Part shown: positions 24,479 to 33,613 of the stretch, in pieces
How positions within the stretch are numbered: position 1 is the stretch's first letter
How the letters are laid out: every line of letters begins with the position of its first letter
DNA from: an uncultured Lachnospiraceae bacterium
GTDB taxonomy: Bacteria > Bacillota > Clostridia > Lachnospirales > Lachnospiraceae
Reading direction: 5' to 3'
DNA length: 64,000 bases
Assembly: GCA_910584945.1 (NCBI GenBank)
Contig: CAJUDY010000005.1
Location: 43,921 to 107,920, forward strand
Translations under genes and position numbers: made by a program
Notes under the pieces: generated by a model
Seen by the model: the letters and a program-made list of their open reading frames with translations, nothing else
Database searches by the model: none
What the model was told of the DNA's origin: nothing

Positions 24479-26764
24479 TTACTCCGTTCCCGCCGGACGG
24501 GAGAGAGATTCCAGCTTCTCGGACTCCTTCGCATAGAGCTTCCGGCTGTAGATCTGCTCCACCAAGGCTTTGGCTTCTTCGTAGAGCTTCTGCCATTCTT
24601 TTGCGTAGTATTCGCTCTCCAGGTTCAGCTCCTGCATCTGATACATCAACGCCTCGGCCCGGTCCGCCAGGATATGGTCCTCCCGGTAATTTTTCACCGT
24701 ATAGCCCTCGGAGAGCACTTCGTCATCCGAACGCCCCGGTAGATAGCTACCGTAGTCCATGGCCCCGGACGGGTCGTACCGAAAGTCCTCTTCCTTCTCC
24801 GCCTGGGCAAATTCCGTGTTGGGGCTGTCTTTTACCAGCTCCGACATCACTGCTTTCCATATGGAGGCCGGATAGGTAGCCCCATAGAGATTTTCCAGAA
24901 TCCGCGGTTCATCATAGCCGACCCACACGCTCATGGCATAGTCCGGCGTGATTCCGCAGAACCACCCGTCTTTGCACTCGTTGGTGGTTCCGGTCTTCCC
25001 GGCCACTTCCACCGGAAGGTCCCACTTCATGGACCTGGCCGTTCCCCGCTCAATCACGCCTTTTAAGACCTCCACCATCTCCGACGCCGCGCCGGCGGAA
25101 TAGACCTCCCAGGGGGCCGCTTCCCGATACAGTTCTTTCCCGTTCCGGTCTGTGACAGACGTAAGACAGGTGGAGCGATGACATTCACCCAGGTTTGCCA
25201 GCGTGGAATATCCATTGGCCATCTCCTCCGTCGTCGCGCCGTAAGTGAGACCGCCCAGCGCGGACGCCGGATAGTAATCGTCCGGCACGATACGGGAAAA
25301 CTCCATCTGAGTTACATACGATAAAGCCTTTCCCGGAGTCAGCGTACAGAACAGCCACCAGGCACAGCCATTCGTGGACTTTTCTACTGCCTGGGCAAGG
25401 GACATCCGGCTGCCCGTCAGGTTGGCCGCCTCCACACCCATCTCCTTTGCCTTGGACACATCAATATTCGTGAGCACCGAGTCCTTCGTATAGCCGCCGT
25501 CCAGCGCCGGAGCATAGACAGCCAGGGGCTTGAACGCGCTGCCCGGCTGACGGTAGGACTGATACGCCCGGTTCAGTGTATACACCTGCGTGTCCTGACT
25601 CCTTCCGCCCACGATGGCGACCACCTTATGGGTCCGATTGTCGATCAGGGTGGCGGCGCTTTGCAGAGCATAGATCCCCTCCTCCCCGGTCTCCTCATCA
25701 AAAGAGAGCGTCTCATCGATGGTCCGCTGCAAAAGTTCCTGCTTTTCCTGATTCAGAGAAGTCCTAATCTTGTATCCTTCGGTATACAGTTTTCCTCTGC
25801 AGAGCTCATAGACGTTGTTATAATGATCCAGATATGCCCGGTAGGTATCCATGCTCTCAAACTGATACCGGAAGGCAAATCCGTCCAGCTGCATCAGATA
25901 GCGGACCGCGCAGTCCACGGCATAGGTCGTCTCATAATTCTGGATGCCCTCCGTCACATGAGGGGTCAGGATGATCCGGCTTCGCTGAGCCCGGGAAAGC
26001 TCAAAGGAGGTCAAATATCCGCATTCATACATATCGTTTAAAATCTTATCTCTTCGCTCCAACGCGTTCTCCTCATGCTCCAGTGGATCATAATAAGAAG
26101 GCGCATTGGGGATAGCGCACAGATAGGCCGTCTCGCTGACGCTCAGCTCCTTCGCCGGCTTGCTGAAATATCGTTTCGCCGCCGCCTCGATTCCGTAACA
26201 GCGGTTGGAAAAGTAAGCGCTGTTGATATAGAATTCCAGAATCTGTTCTTTGCTGTATTTCTTTTCCAGTTCCACGGCGATCAGAATCTCCCGCACTTTC
26301 CGCTCCAGCGATACTTCATTGGACAAAAAGGCGCTTCTGGCCAGCTGCTGGGTGATGGTACTGGCGCCGTGCTTTTCCTCTCCCTTCGTAACCACATAGC
26401 GGTAGCAGACCCGGAGAATCCCGGCCGGGTCGTATCCCTTATGCTCCCAGTAATTCCGGTCCTCCACTGCCACAAAGGCCTGCACCACCGCCTGCGGGAT
26501 CTCTTCGTACTTCAGATAATCCGAATCGCTGTCGATGGAGAGCTTGCTGATCAGACTGCCGCTGTCGTCATAGATATAACTGCTCAGATTCTTTGTAAAG
26601 GTATCCGCGTTCGATTCTGCCACCACCAGCGCGGCGTCCGCCTGATACGCTTCCAGCACCGGGCGGTACCGGACATACAGATACGCCCCCGCCGCCGCCA
26701 GAGCCATAAGAAAAAGGCCCAGCAGAATCAGTAATATTTTTCCTGTCTTTTTCAATACTGTCAA
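24479..26764 (-). CDS. Class A penicillin-binding protein (transglycosylase/transpeptidase)
   Basis: This bifunctional peptidoglycan synthase has a short cytoplasmic tail, one membrane anchor (about residues 8-28), a GT51 glycosyltransferase domain with the catalytic Glu in AVEDRNYWEHKGYD, and a transpeptidase domain with SAFK (active serine), STN and KTGT. The best start is a TTG at 26764 with GGAGG 7 nt upstream; an upstream ATG would prepend an atypical peptide before the Lys-rich anchor. The tail after the transpeptidase domain is acidic and coiled-coil-like. It is convergent with the MATE gene. Confidence 0.92.
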   Translation of the reverse strand: MTVLKKTGKILLILLGLFLMALAAAGAYLYVRYRPVLEAYQADAALVVAESNADTFTKNLSSYIYDDSGSLISKLSIDSDSDYLKYEEIPQAVVQAFVAVEDRNYWEHKGYDPAGILRVCYRYVVTKGEEKHGASTITQQLARSAFLSNEVSLERKVREILIAVELEKKYSKEQILEFYINSAYFSNRCYGIEAAAKRYFSKPAKELSVSETAYLCAIPNAPSYYDPLEHEENALERRDKILNDMYECGYLTSFELSRAQRSRIILTPHVTEGIQNYETTYAVDCAVRYLMQLDGFAFRYQFESMDTYRAYLDHYNNVYELCRGKLYTEGYKIRTSLNQEKQELLQRTIDETLSFDEETGEEGIYALQSAATLIDNRTHKVVAIVGGRSQDTQVYTLNRAYQSYRQPGSAFKPLAVYAPALDGGYTKDSVLTNIDVSKAKEMGVEAANLTGSRMSLAQAVEKSTNGCAWWLFCTLTPGKALSYVTQMEFSRIVPDDYYPASALGGLTYGATTEEMANGYSTLANLGECHRSTCLTSVTDRNGKELYREAAPWEVYSAGAASEMVEVLKGVIERGTARSMKWDLPVEVAGKTGTTNECKDGWFCGITPDYAMSVWVGYDEPRILENLYGATYPASIWKAVMSELVKDSPNTEFAQAEKEEDFRYDPSGAMDYGSYLPGRSDDEVLSEGYTVKNYREDHILADRAEALMYQMQELNLESEYYAKEWQKLYEEAKALVEQIYSRKLYAKESEKLESLSRPAGTE

Positions 26765-26795
26765 AGGAATCCCTCCGGAACATAATATGCACGTA

Positions 26796-26824
26796 TTGAA
26801 TGTACCATGAAAAAAAGTTATAAT
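26796..26824 (+). promoter_or_regulatory. Promoter of the first WYL-domain gene
   Basis: TTGAAT and TATAAT are separated by 17 nt, about 100 nt upstream of the start. Confidence 0.7.
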
Positions 26825-26921
26825 CAAGTAACTATTCAACAATGGATTTTGCATCGTAACTGTGAAGGCACTGAACAGTTACATAATCAATAGGGAACGA
26901 TCGCAGAAAGGACCATCTTTC

Positions 26922-28163
26922 ATGTCAGAATATCAGGAGTTGATCAAAACATTTCAGAAAAGCCGCAATTATGTCCGGGACTTTTTGATCTACGGCTTCA
27001 AATCCCGGGAAGATTTCTCCGCCAAAAGCGGGCGGACTTACGATAATGAGAGACGCCGGATCGAGTCCTGGCTCTCGGAGTACATACGGACCAATTACGG
27101 CCCCCAGGGAAAGACCCTGTCCTTGGCGCTTGACAGCAATCTTCTTAGTACCAATCCCCTTTACCGGGTGTGGAAGTCCAAAAGCTTCACCTCCAACGAT
27201 CTCATGCTCCACTTTTTCTTTCTGGATCTGATGAAGGCGAACGTGTCCTATACGGCGGAGGAGCTGACGGATCAGATCCTGGCCCGCTACGACGTCCTGT
27301 TTGAATCCCAGTTGATCCGTAAGAAGGCCAATGAATACGTCAAAGAAGGCATCCTCCGCTCCAGAAAAGAGGGAAGACGCCTGCTCTATTCCATGGGTCC
27401 AGCGCCTGCAAAGAGTATTCCGGACCTCCTTCCAGCCGTCCTTGACGCCGCCCGCTTCTGCCAGCTTGCCATGCCCTTTGGCTTCATCGGAAGCACCATT
27501 CTGGACCAACAGAAGGCCTGCAACGAGACCTTCCTGGTAAAACACGGCTACTGTGGCTTCACTCTGGAGGATGAGGTCCTCTTCCTCCTCCTTGGCGCCA
27601 TCCGTCAAAAACGGACGGTTGTTCTTTTAAACCGCAGCAACAAAAAATTCCGTTCCCAAGAAGAGCATTTTTCCGTAGTACCCATGCAGATCTTTGTGAG
27701 CGCCCGGACCGGACGCCGGTTTCTCTGCGGCTATCAGCTCCAAAGCCGCCGCTTCTCCAGCTTCCGGCTGGATCAGATTCAACAGGTCACCCCCGGGGAG
27801 TCTTTTCCGGATTATGATCATTACCAGGAGAAGCTTTCGCACAATCTTCCCGCCTGCTTCGGCGTTTCCTTCGGCGTCAGCCATCAGATGGATACCATCC
27901 GGCTTGAGCTGTACATCCGGAAGGGAACGGAAGACTACATCCTGAAGCGGCTTATACGGGAAGGCCGGGGCGGAACCGTTACCCGCACCGAACCGAACAC
28001 CTATGTCTATGAGATCACCGTCTTCGACGGCAATGAGCTGATGCCCTGGATCAAGACCTTCCTGGGAAGGATTCTCTCCTTTTCATCCAGTAACCAGTAT
28101 CTGGAACAGAAGTTTTATGAAGACCTGCGAATGATGATGGAGATGTATGGGATTGAGGAGTGA
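26922..28163 (+). CDS. WYL-domain regulator (first of a pair)
   Basis: The 413-aa protein likely has an N-terminal helical/wHTH region and a C-terminal WYL-type ligand domain, seen as FVSARTGRRFLCGYQLQSRR and a WCX-like end with FLGRILSFSSS. The start at 26922 follows AGAAAGGA. It resembles the second WYL protein at 29.1 kb in layout and strand; such proteins often occur side by side in Clostridia, but here a Crp-like gene lies between them in the opposite direction. Ligand and targets are unknown. Confidence 0.7.
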   Translation: MSEYQELIKTFQKSRNYVRDFLIYGFKSREDFSAKSGRTYDNERRRIESWLSEYIRTNYGPQGKTLSLALDSNLLSTNPLYRVWKSKSFTSNDLMLHFFFLDLMKANVSYTAEELTDQILARYDVLFESQLIRKKANEYVKEGILRSRKEGRRLLYSMGPAPAKSIPDLLPAVLDAARFCQLAMPFGFIGSTILDQQKACNETFLVKHGYCGFTLEDEVLFLLLGAIRQKRTVVLLNRSNKKFRSQEEHFSVVPMQIFVSARTGRRFLCGYQLQSRRFSSFRLDQIQQVTPGESFPDYDHYQEKLSHNLPACFGVSFGVSHQMDTIRLELYIRKGTEDYILKRLIREGRGGTVTRTEPNTYVYEITVFDGNELMPWIKTFLGRILSFSSSNQYLEQKFYEDLRMMMEMYGIEE

Positions 28164-28318
28164 ATATTTATTTTGTTTTTGTTGATTCTTCTATTGCGGT
28201 TGCTGCATTAGGGCTTGGCCCAAAGGACCTGATGGAAGTTATGGAAAAAGTCCTCCGCCTTGCGGCGAAGGACCAGACTTTCAACCCAACTATTTATATA
28301 CCTAATAATACATGTTAA
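28160..28318 (+). CDS. Possible 52-aa ORF after the WYL gene (doubtful)
   Basis: The frame opens with a GTG overlapping the WYL stop (GTGA). It encodes a hydrophobic start and then ALGLGPKDLMEVMEKVLRLA, ending four bases into the Crp-like gene on the other strand. The codon pattern looks protein-like, but the GAGG upstream is too close to the GTG. It may be the tail of a decayed gene. I recognise no family. Confidence 0.2.
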   Translation: MNIYFVFVDSSIAVAALGLGPKDLMEVMEKVLRLAAKDQTFNPTIYIPNNTC

Positions 28319-28989
28319 AGAATAAGTTCCCGAAGACGTCTTTTATCCAGAATGGTAACGCCGCCCCTTGAAACCGATACGATCCCCTCACCGACAAAAT
28401 ATTTCAGCATCCGGGATACGACTTCACGGGCAGATCCCATATACCGGGCAATTTGCCCGTGCGTCAACGCGATGGTATCTGAACCGGTCCTCGCTGATTC
28501 ATCCGAAAGGAAGATTGCCAGACGCCGATCCATACTCATGAACAAAATCTGCTGCATCACCCACATCACGTCGGAAAAACGGCCAACCGCAGTCTCCAGC
28601 GCGAAGATACGGATATCCGGATTCCGCTCGGAAACCGCCGCAAAAGCCGGCCCGCTGATCACACAGCACTGGCTGTCCTGTTCCGCATCTACGAACACCT
28701 CAAATGTGATGGCATTCAGCACACAGGATGCCGACAGCATACACAGATCGCCTTTGTGCAGGCGGTAAAGCGTGATGTCCTTTCCCTCATCCGACATCAT
28801 ATAAAGGCGCAGACACCCCGAACGCACAAGGATGACGCCGGAACATTTGCTGCCATCATGAATATTTTTCCCTTTGGGATAAGTCACGCCATGGGAATTC
28901 CGACAGATATATTCTCTGTCCGCATCCGGAAGCTTCTCCCAAAAAGGAAAGTTTTCTTTATAAATAGTTTCAAATACCATCTCTGACAT
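28315..28989 (-). CDS. Crp/Fnr-family transcriptional regulator
   Basis: The 224-aa protein has an N-terminal cyclic-nucleotide-type beta barrel (about 10-130), a dimerisation helix and a C-terminal winged HTH with LTHGQIARYMGSAREVVSRM. Cysteines occur at several sites (CRN, KCS, SGC, CVL, CC), but no clear Fnr-type N-terminal cluster is seen. The start has GAGGAG upstream. It is inserted in opposite orientation between two WYL genes. The signal is unknown; a redox or gas signal is possible. Confidence 0.88.
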   Translation of the reverse strand: MSEMVFETIYKENFPFWEKLPDADREYICRNSHGVTYPKGKNIHDGSKCSGVILVRSGCLRLYMMSDEGKDITLYRLHKGDLCMLSASCVLNAITFEVFVDAEQDSQCCVISGPAFAAVSERNPDIRIFALETAVGRFSDVMWVMQQILFMSMDRRLAIFLSDESARTGSDTIALTHGQIARYMGSAREVVSRMLKYFVGEGIVSVSRGGVTILDKRRLRELIL

Positions 28990-29020
28990 ATTTTCTCCTC
29001 TTTCGCTAAAAACCAGGGGA

Positions 29021-29048
29021 TTGTAATTTTTCCAAAAAAACGTATACT
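29021..29048 (+). promoter_or_regulatory. Promoter of the second WYL gene, giving a leaderless or near-leaderless transcript
   Basis: TTGTAA and TATACT are separated by 16 nt. The -10 box ends only 6 nt before the ATG at 29055, so transcription would begin at about the start codon. Confidence 0.55.
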
Positions 29049-29054
29049 ATAGAC

Positions 29055-30026
29055 ATGGAACTTTTTTCAGAAATCTATAATTGTTACTACCAGGTCGTGG
29101 ACCAGATCCTTCGGGAGGCGGAAACGCATCCGGTGACAAAGCGGAGGATGCATGAGATCTGCGGAGAACTGGGCTTTGCGGAAAGCAGCCTTTATATCAT
29201 CCCAAAACTAATCAGCGGAGAGTGGAACCTTCTGACGCCTGAAAAGGACGGATACCAGGCGCGCACCAAAGCTCACCAGGATCTGCCCTTTACCCTTCTG
29301 CAGCGCTCCTGGCTGAAAACTCTGCTTAAGGACGATCGGTTCCGCCTGTTTTTTACAGTCGAAGAACTTTTTCTTCTTAATCAGTATACCGAAGATGCGG
29401 ACGTCCTCTGGCGTCCGGAAGATTTCCGCTGTTACGATCAGTACGCCGACGGGGACCCTTTCACCTCCCCCTCCTACGGCCAGCACTTCCGGACTCTGCT
29501 TGCCGCCATCAAAAAAAGACAGTATGTCCATATTTCCTACCAGTCGGAAAAAGGAAACCGCATCACTCACCATTATCTGCCTCTGAAGCTGGAATACTCC
29601 GCCAAGAATGACCGCTTCCGCCTGCTGGCGGTTCCCAAAAGCCAGCGGCATTCTGCATTCATCCAAACCCTCAATCTGCGGGGCATCACGGAAACTATAC
29701 TGCTGCCTGTTTATGATGAGGAAGATTATGATTTTGAAAAGGTGATCCGAAAGTCTTACTACCAGGAACCGGTCCGCCTGTTGATCAAAAATCGGAGAAA
29801 TGCGCTGGAACGGACCATGCTCCATTTTTCCAACTATGAAAAGCGTACCAGAAAAATAGATGAGGACACCTGGGAATGCCTCATCTACTATAACCGCTCC
29901 ATGGAAACAGAGCTTTTAATCGAGATCCTTTCCTTCGGCCCCACCGTAAAAGTCACCGGCCCGGACTCTTTTGTGGCTCTGGTCAAAGAACGCCTGAAGA
30001 GGCAGGCCGCGATTCTGCGCTTGTAA
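29055..30026 (+). CDS. WYL-domain regulator (second of a pair)
   Basis: The 323-aa protein begins MELFSEIYNCYYQVVDQILR and has a WYL-type ligand domain from about residue 155 (AIKKRQYVHISYQSEKGN, then FRLLAVPKSQ) and a C-terminal WCX-like part (EILSFGPTVKVTGP). No strong HTH is visible in the N-terminal 100 residues. There is no ribosome site at the usual distance; the promoter -10 box lies just before the ATG. It likely acts together with the WYL protein at 26.9 kb. Confidence 0.72.
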   Translation: MELFSEIYNCYYQVVDQILREAETHPVTKRRMHEICGELGFAESSLYIIPKLISGEWNLLTPEKDGYQARTKAHQDLPFTLLQRSWLKTLLKDDRFRLFFTVEELFLLNQYTEDADVLWRPEDFRCYDQYADGDPFTSPSYGQHFRTLLAAIKKRQYVHISYQSEKGNRITHHYLPLKLEYSAKNDRFRLLAVPKSQRHSAFIQTLNLRGITETILLPVYDEEDYDFEKVIRKSYYQEPVRLLIKNRRNALERTMLHFSNYEKRTRKIDEDTWECLIYYNRSMETELLIEILSFGPTVKVTGPDSFVALVKERLKRQAAILRL

Positions 30027-30156
30027 TATCTTTTTTCATCAAATGCATGGCTGACCAGAAGACCGGTGAATTCAGAATCCGGCGTTTGATCCGGTCAGTC
30101 TTTTCAAAATCCATATTTTCCGCAAACGACCGGACCTCCTAGGGCATTAAGTTTTT

Positions 30157-31002
30157 TTATTTTGCGTGATCTCCGAATGGTTTCCCTGTCTTAAATCTCT
30201 CTATCATCTCTCTGGTCAGACTGACTCCGTCGTCCTCCAGGGGGATCTCCTCCCGCTCGAACCACTCCGCTACCGCCAGTTCCTCTGTATCCAATCGGAT
30301 CTTCGTGCTTCCGTCCACCTCACAGTAGAAGCCGCAGAGCAGGGTGGATGAGAAGGACCAGGGCTGGCTCTTATAATAGCGAAGATTCTTTACTTTCAGG
30401 CCCACTTCCTCCATCACTTCTCTCTGTACAGTTTCCTCCAGGGTCTCTCCGATCTCCGTAAATCCCGCCACCAAAGCATAGTTCACGGTCCCGGGCCGGT
30501 TGGCGTATTTGGTCAAAAGCAGCCGGTTCCCGTCGGTCACCGCCACGATCACCCCCGGACAAATCTTAGGATAGACTAGATTGCCGCATTTTTCGCACCG
30601 GACCATTCGCTCCTTGTGGTCCGGAACCATGGGAGCGCCGCAGCCGCCGCAGAAGCGGTTGGAACGGTACCAGCTGTCCAGCTGCTGCCCGGTGATTCCT
30701 GCAAATCCCAGATATTTCGGTCTTGCACTTCGAAAAACCGGCGGCTTTTCCCAGGTATAACCTTCCGGCCCCTTTTCCAGATCACTTCTTAATAAGAAAA
30801 AACGCTCTTTGCTGATGGAAAAAAGATAAGCCATGTCCATGGCTTCCTGGCAGATCTCCTTCACCTTCGGATAAACGATCTCATTGCCCGACAGCCGGCA
30901 GAGCACCTCCCCGTTTCGATAGACCAAAAGCCAGTCTTCCGGTCCCGGAAGCTGCTCCACATAGTGATTATCATATCTCTCTGGTGTAATGTCCTGTATC
31001 AT
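30157..31002 (-). CDS. nudC: NAD+ diphosphatase NudC
   Basis: NudC hydrolyses NAD(H) to NMN and AMP and can remove NAD caps from RNA. The 281-aa protein has an N-terminal domain, a zinc ribbon with four Cys (CGGCG and CEKCG, about 113-131), a Nudix box (GFTEIGETLEETVQREVMEE, continuing VGL), and the NudC hallmark SQPWSFSSTL just after it. The start at 31002 follows GGAG. It is monocistronic. Confidence 0.95.
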   Translation of the reverse strand: MIQDITPERYDNHYVEQLPGPEDWLLVYRNGEVLCRLSGNEIVYPKVKEICQEAMDMAYLFSISKERFFLLRSDLEKGPEGYTWEKPPVFRSARPKYLGFAGITGQQLDSWYRSNRFCGGCGAPMVPDHKERMVRCEKCGNLVYPKICPGVIVAVTDGNRLLLTKYANRPGTVNYALVAGFTEIGETLEETVQREVMEEVGLKVKNLRYYKSQPWSFSSTLLCGFYCEVDGSTKIRLDTEELAVAEWFEREEIPLEDDGVSLTREMIERFKTGKPFGDHAK

Positions 31003-31052
31003 CGCGCTGATCTCCTTGCTTATGTAGGTCTTTGATTACTGTTCATGGCTCA

Positions 31053-31077
31053 GGAATGCGCACTGGCTGCGCATTCC
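31053..31077. repeat. Perfect 10-bp stem-loop upstream of nudC
   Basis: GGAATGCGCA and TGCGCATTCC surround a CTGGC loop, about 50 nt upstream of the nudC start. There is no T-run on either side, so it is not a classical terminator. It may be a small dispersed hairpin or a leader structure. The rest of the 31003-31208 gap shows nothing else. Confidence 0.5.
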
Positions 31078-31208
31078 GTAAGAACATGATTCAGGTCTTT
31101 GCATCTATACACTTTAATATATTTCAGAGGAATTGTAAAGTTTTACCTTAATCAATCTGTATCTTTCTGACTGCACAAAACAGAAAAAGCAACAGAAGTA
31201 AAATCCCA

Positions 31209-31358
31209 TTGAGAGAACTCAGTATTTTCATAGACGAGTCAGGAGATTTTGGCAAGTATAACCACCATTCACCATAATACATTATCACAATGCTCTTCCA
31301 CGACCAAAGTTCAGATCTTCGGCCCGCCATCTCAAAAAAATTATCTAAAGCCGCTTAG
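31209..31358 (+). pseudogene. DUF3800 gene remnant with an in-frame stop
   Basis: A 50-codon frame opens with TTG. It reads RELSIFIDESGDFGKYNHHS, then Pro and a TAA stop at 31275-31277, and resumes in the same frame as YIITMLFHDQSSDL before ending in TAG. This matches the DUF3800 opening (SIFIDESGDFG... then YYIVTMVFHDQ), with the first Tyr of the second block changed to a stop. DUF3800 proteins have an RNase-H-like fold and often sit near mobile elements. Only the N-terminal fifth or so remains. Confidence 0.75.
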
Positions 31359-31402
31359 TAAAAAAGAATGGCGCCGATAAAATCATCAAATTTTCCCCAT
31401 AA

Positions 31403-32629
31403 TCACCTGCGAATCAACAGCACCGCCACATCATTGACATTGGTCCCCGTGGCCCCGGTCATGAGGAGCCCTCCTGTTTTTTCAAGCGCATGGTAGGCGT
31501 CATTTTCCCGCAGCACTTCATGAATCTTGATTCCAAGCGCATGAAGCTGCCCTTTTGTCTCCCCGTCGCAGTAGCCGCCCGCCGCGTCGGTGGGACCGTC
31601 GGTGCCGTCGCTTCCCACGCTGAAAACCGCCGTATCCGGAAGACCGCTGATCCCTTCGGCGGCAGAAAGGACAAGCTCCTGGTTGCGTCCGCCTTTTCCC
31701 TTTCCGGTCAGATGAACCACGGTCTCGCCCCCTGCCAGAAAGGCAAGGCTTTTCTTTGTCTCCTGGTGGCTTTTGGCGATGGCCGAAAGGAATGCGCCGG
31801 CCTCCCTGGCCTCACAGGTGAGTTGATCCGTCAGGAGCACCGGTTCGTAGCCCAGCTCCCGGCAGGCGTCCGCCGCCGCCAGACACAGATTCTTCACACT
31901 GCCGGTAATGACGGTCTCTACGTTGTCAAGCTCTTTCGGCGTCTCCGTCCCCAAAAGCTGCAAGGCCTGAGCACTTAAGTCAAGCTGATATTTCTCCACA
32001 ATGGCCATCGCCTGCACGCAGGTACTGGTATCTGGATAGGCCGGACCGGAAGCGATCATGTCCAGAGGGTCTCCCAGGATATCGCTCAACACGATGCTGT
32101 ACACCTTCGCCGGTTCACAGAGCTTCGCAAACTTTCCTCCTTTCACCGCCGAGAGGCGCTTTCGGATGGTGTTCATCTCCACAATATCCGCCCCGCAGGC
32201 CAGAAGCTGTCTTGTGACGCCTGCAAGCTCCGCCCCCGGGACCAGCGGTTTCTCAAACAGCGCCGAACCACCTCCAGACAACAAAAAGATCACCGTATCC
32301 TCCGCCGTAAGACCGCTGACCATCTGAAGCACGGCCTCCGTCCCTTTATAGGAATTTTCATCCGGAACCGGATGCCCTGCTTCGTAGCAGTTTACCTTCT
32401 TGATTTTTTCCTTGACATGATCATATTTGGTGACGCACACGCCCGCTTCCAGACGCTCCCCCAGAATCCCGGCCGCCGTATGAGCCATCTGCCAGGCTGC
32501 TTTTCCCGCAGCGGCGATGTAGACTCTGCCGTTCCCAAACACTTTCCCCTCCAGCGCCTGCCGGACCGCCTCGTCGGGAAGCACCTTCTCAATTGCCTTT
32601 TTTACAATGATTTCCGCATCTCTACGCAT
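31403..32629 (-). CDS. Glycerate 2-kinase, MOFRL family
   Basis: The 408-aa protein phosphorylates D-glycerate at O-2 in relatives of GckA/TtuD. It shows IAAGKAAWQMA, YEAGHPVPDENS, the nucleotide/substrate loop FLLSGGGSALFEKP, SDILGDPLDMIASGP, and the C-terminal MOFRL part GGRNQELVLSAAEG with GSDGTDGPTDAAGG. The start follows GAGGAG. A hydroxypyruvate reductase label is often given to this family, but sequence features favour kinase. It lies downstream of the thiolase relic and may belong with the MBL gene. Confidence 0.88.
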   Translation of the reverse strand: MRRDAEIIVKKAIEKVLPDEAVRQALEGKVFGNGRVYIAAAGKAAWQMAHTAAGILGERLEAGVCVTKYDHVKEKIKKVNCYEAGHPVPDENSYKGTEAVLQMVSGLTAEDTVIFLLSGGGSALFEKPLVPGAELAGVTRQLLACGADIVEMNTIRKRLSAVKGGKFAKLCEPAKVYSIVLSDILGDPLDMIASGPAYPDTSTCVQAMAIVEKYQLDLSAQALQLLGTETPKELDNVETVITGSVKNLCLAAADACRELGYEPVLLTDQLTCEAREAGAFLSAIAKSHQETKKSLAFLAGGETVVHLTGKGKGGRNQELVLSAAEGISGLPDTAVFSVGSDGTDGPTDAAGGYCDGETKGQLHALGIKIHEVLRENDAYHALEKTGGLLMTGATGTNVNDVAVLLIRR

Positions 32630-32721
32630 TTTTTCTCCTCACTGTTTTCGTTTCCCTGATTATAAAATGAGCTGCCGCAATCGTGCAGCAGCCCAACATT
32701 TAAGGAAGAATTGTGTCTTGT

Positions 32722-33430
32722 TTATTCCGCTTTTGTAAAATACATGGAGATCCCCTGACCTCCGCCGATGCACATACTTATCATAGCATCTTTTTTGTCC
32801 GTGCGCATCAGTTCATACATAATTTTTACCGTCAGCACCGCGCCGGTGGCTCCGATGGGGTGACCGATGGAGATTCCTCCGCCGTAGATATTCACCTTCT
32901 TCGGGTCCAGTCCCAGATCCCGGCTCACCGCATAGGCCTGGCTCGCGAACGCCTCGTTGATCTCGAACATGTCGATCTCTCTTAAGTCAATCCCCAGCTT
33001 TCCCGCCAGCTTCTCGCTGGAAAGTTTCGGCGAGTACCCCATCAGCTCCGCGTCAAAGCCCGCCACCGCATAGCCTTCGATCTTCAGCTTCGGCGCAATC
33101 CCCAGGGCCTCTGCCTTCTCTTTGGACATGACCACCACAGCCGCAAAGCCTGTCTGTATCTCCATCACCGCATCCGCGATGGCCTGCAGTCCCGAGCCGC
33201 ATTGCCGGTTTACCGAGTAGGCCGTGGTTTCCTTTGGCATCCCGGCCTTCAGGCTAACCGCCCTCGCCACAAAGCCGTTTTCCGCGATCTCTCCCACCTG
33301 TCCGATGATCACCTCGTCCACCTCCGAGGGCTTGATCCCCGCCCTCTTAACCGCCTCTCTCACTACCATAGCGCCTATGTCAATGGCCGAGATATCCTTT
33401 AAACTTCCGCCGTAGCTTCCCACCAGAAGC
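32722..33430 (-). pseudogene. Acetyl-CoA acetyltransferase (thiolase) remnant, start missing and middle deleted
   Basis: Homology begins at VGSYGGSLKDISAIDIG, lacking the usual first 13 or so residues. The active Cys region SVNRQCGSGLQAIADAVMEI is joined directly to AAVVVMSKEKAEALG, which in intact thiolases lies roughly 145 residues later. The C-terminal motifs FEINEAFA, GGGISIGHPIGATGA and CIGGGQG are intact. The missing loop domain should abolish normal function. Upstream, the frame is out of register with a truncated lipoprotein gene. Confidence 0.8.
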
Positions 33431-33565
33431 CTCCGGCTCCTCCGCTTCCGCTGTCGGCGCTTCCGAAGGCGCACCGTCTGCCGCAGGCTCTTTGCTGCCT
33501 CCGCAGCCTGCCAGTCCGGCGGCCATTATGCCTGTCAAAATCAATGCCAATACTCTTTTTTTCAT
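33380..33565 (-). pseudogene. Truncated lipoprotein (signal peptide only) fused to the thiolase relic
   Basis: The frame has a good ribosome site (GGAG, 7 nt) and encodes a textbook lipoprotein signal: MKKRVLALILTGIMAAGLAG followed by the lipobox Cys and GGS. After about 50 residues of low-complexity linker it runs into thiolase DNA in the wrong frame and soon stops. The solute-binding domain expected after such a linker is absent. It looks like one side of a deletion junction near 33425. Confidence 0.7.
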
Positions 33566-33613
33566 ATCCATTCTCCTTAAGTTAGAATCCCTGCGGCTCT
33601 TTTTCGGCCGCTG

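Noticed and set aside
30027..30156. Terminator after the second WYL gene
   Set aside because: A CTGACC/GGTCAG pairing followed by a few T residues exists, but the loop is long and interrupted, so support is weak.
31148..31330. Small membrane protein on the minus strand
   Set aside because: It lies antisense to the DUF3800 relic, which explains the open frame better. No ribosome site is evident.
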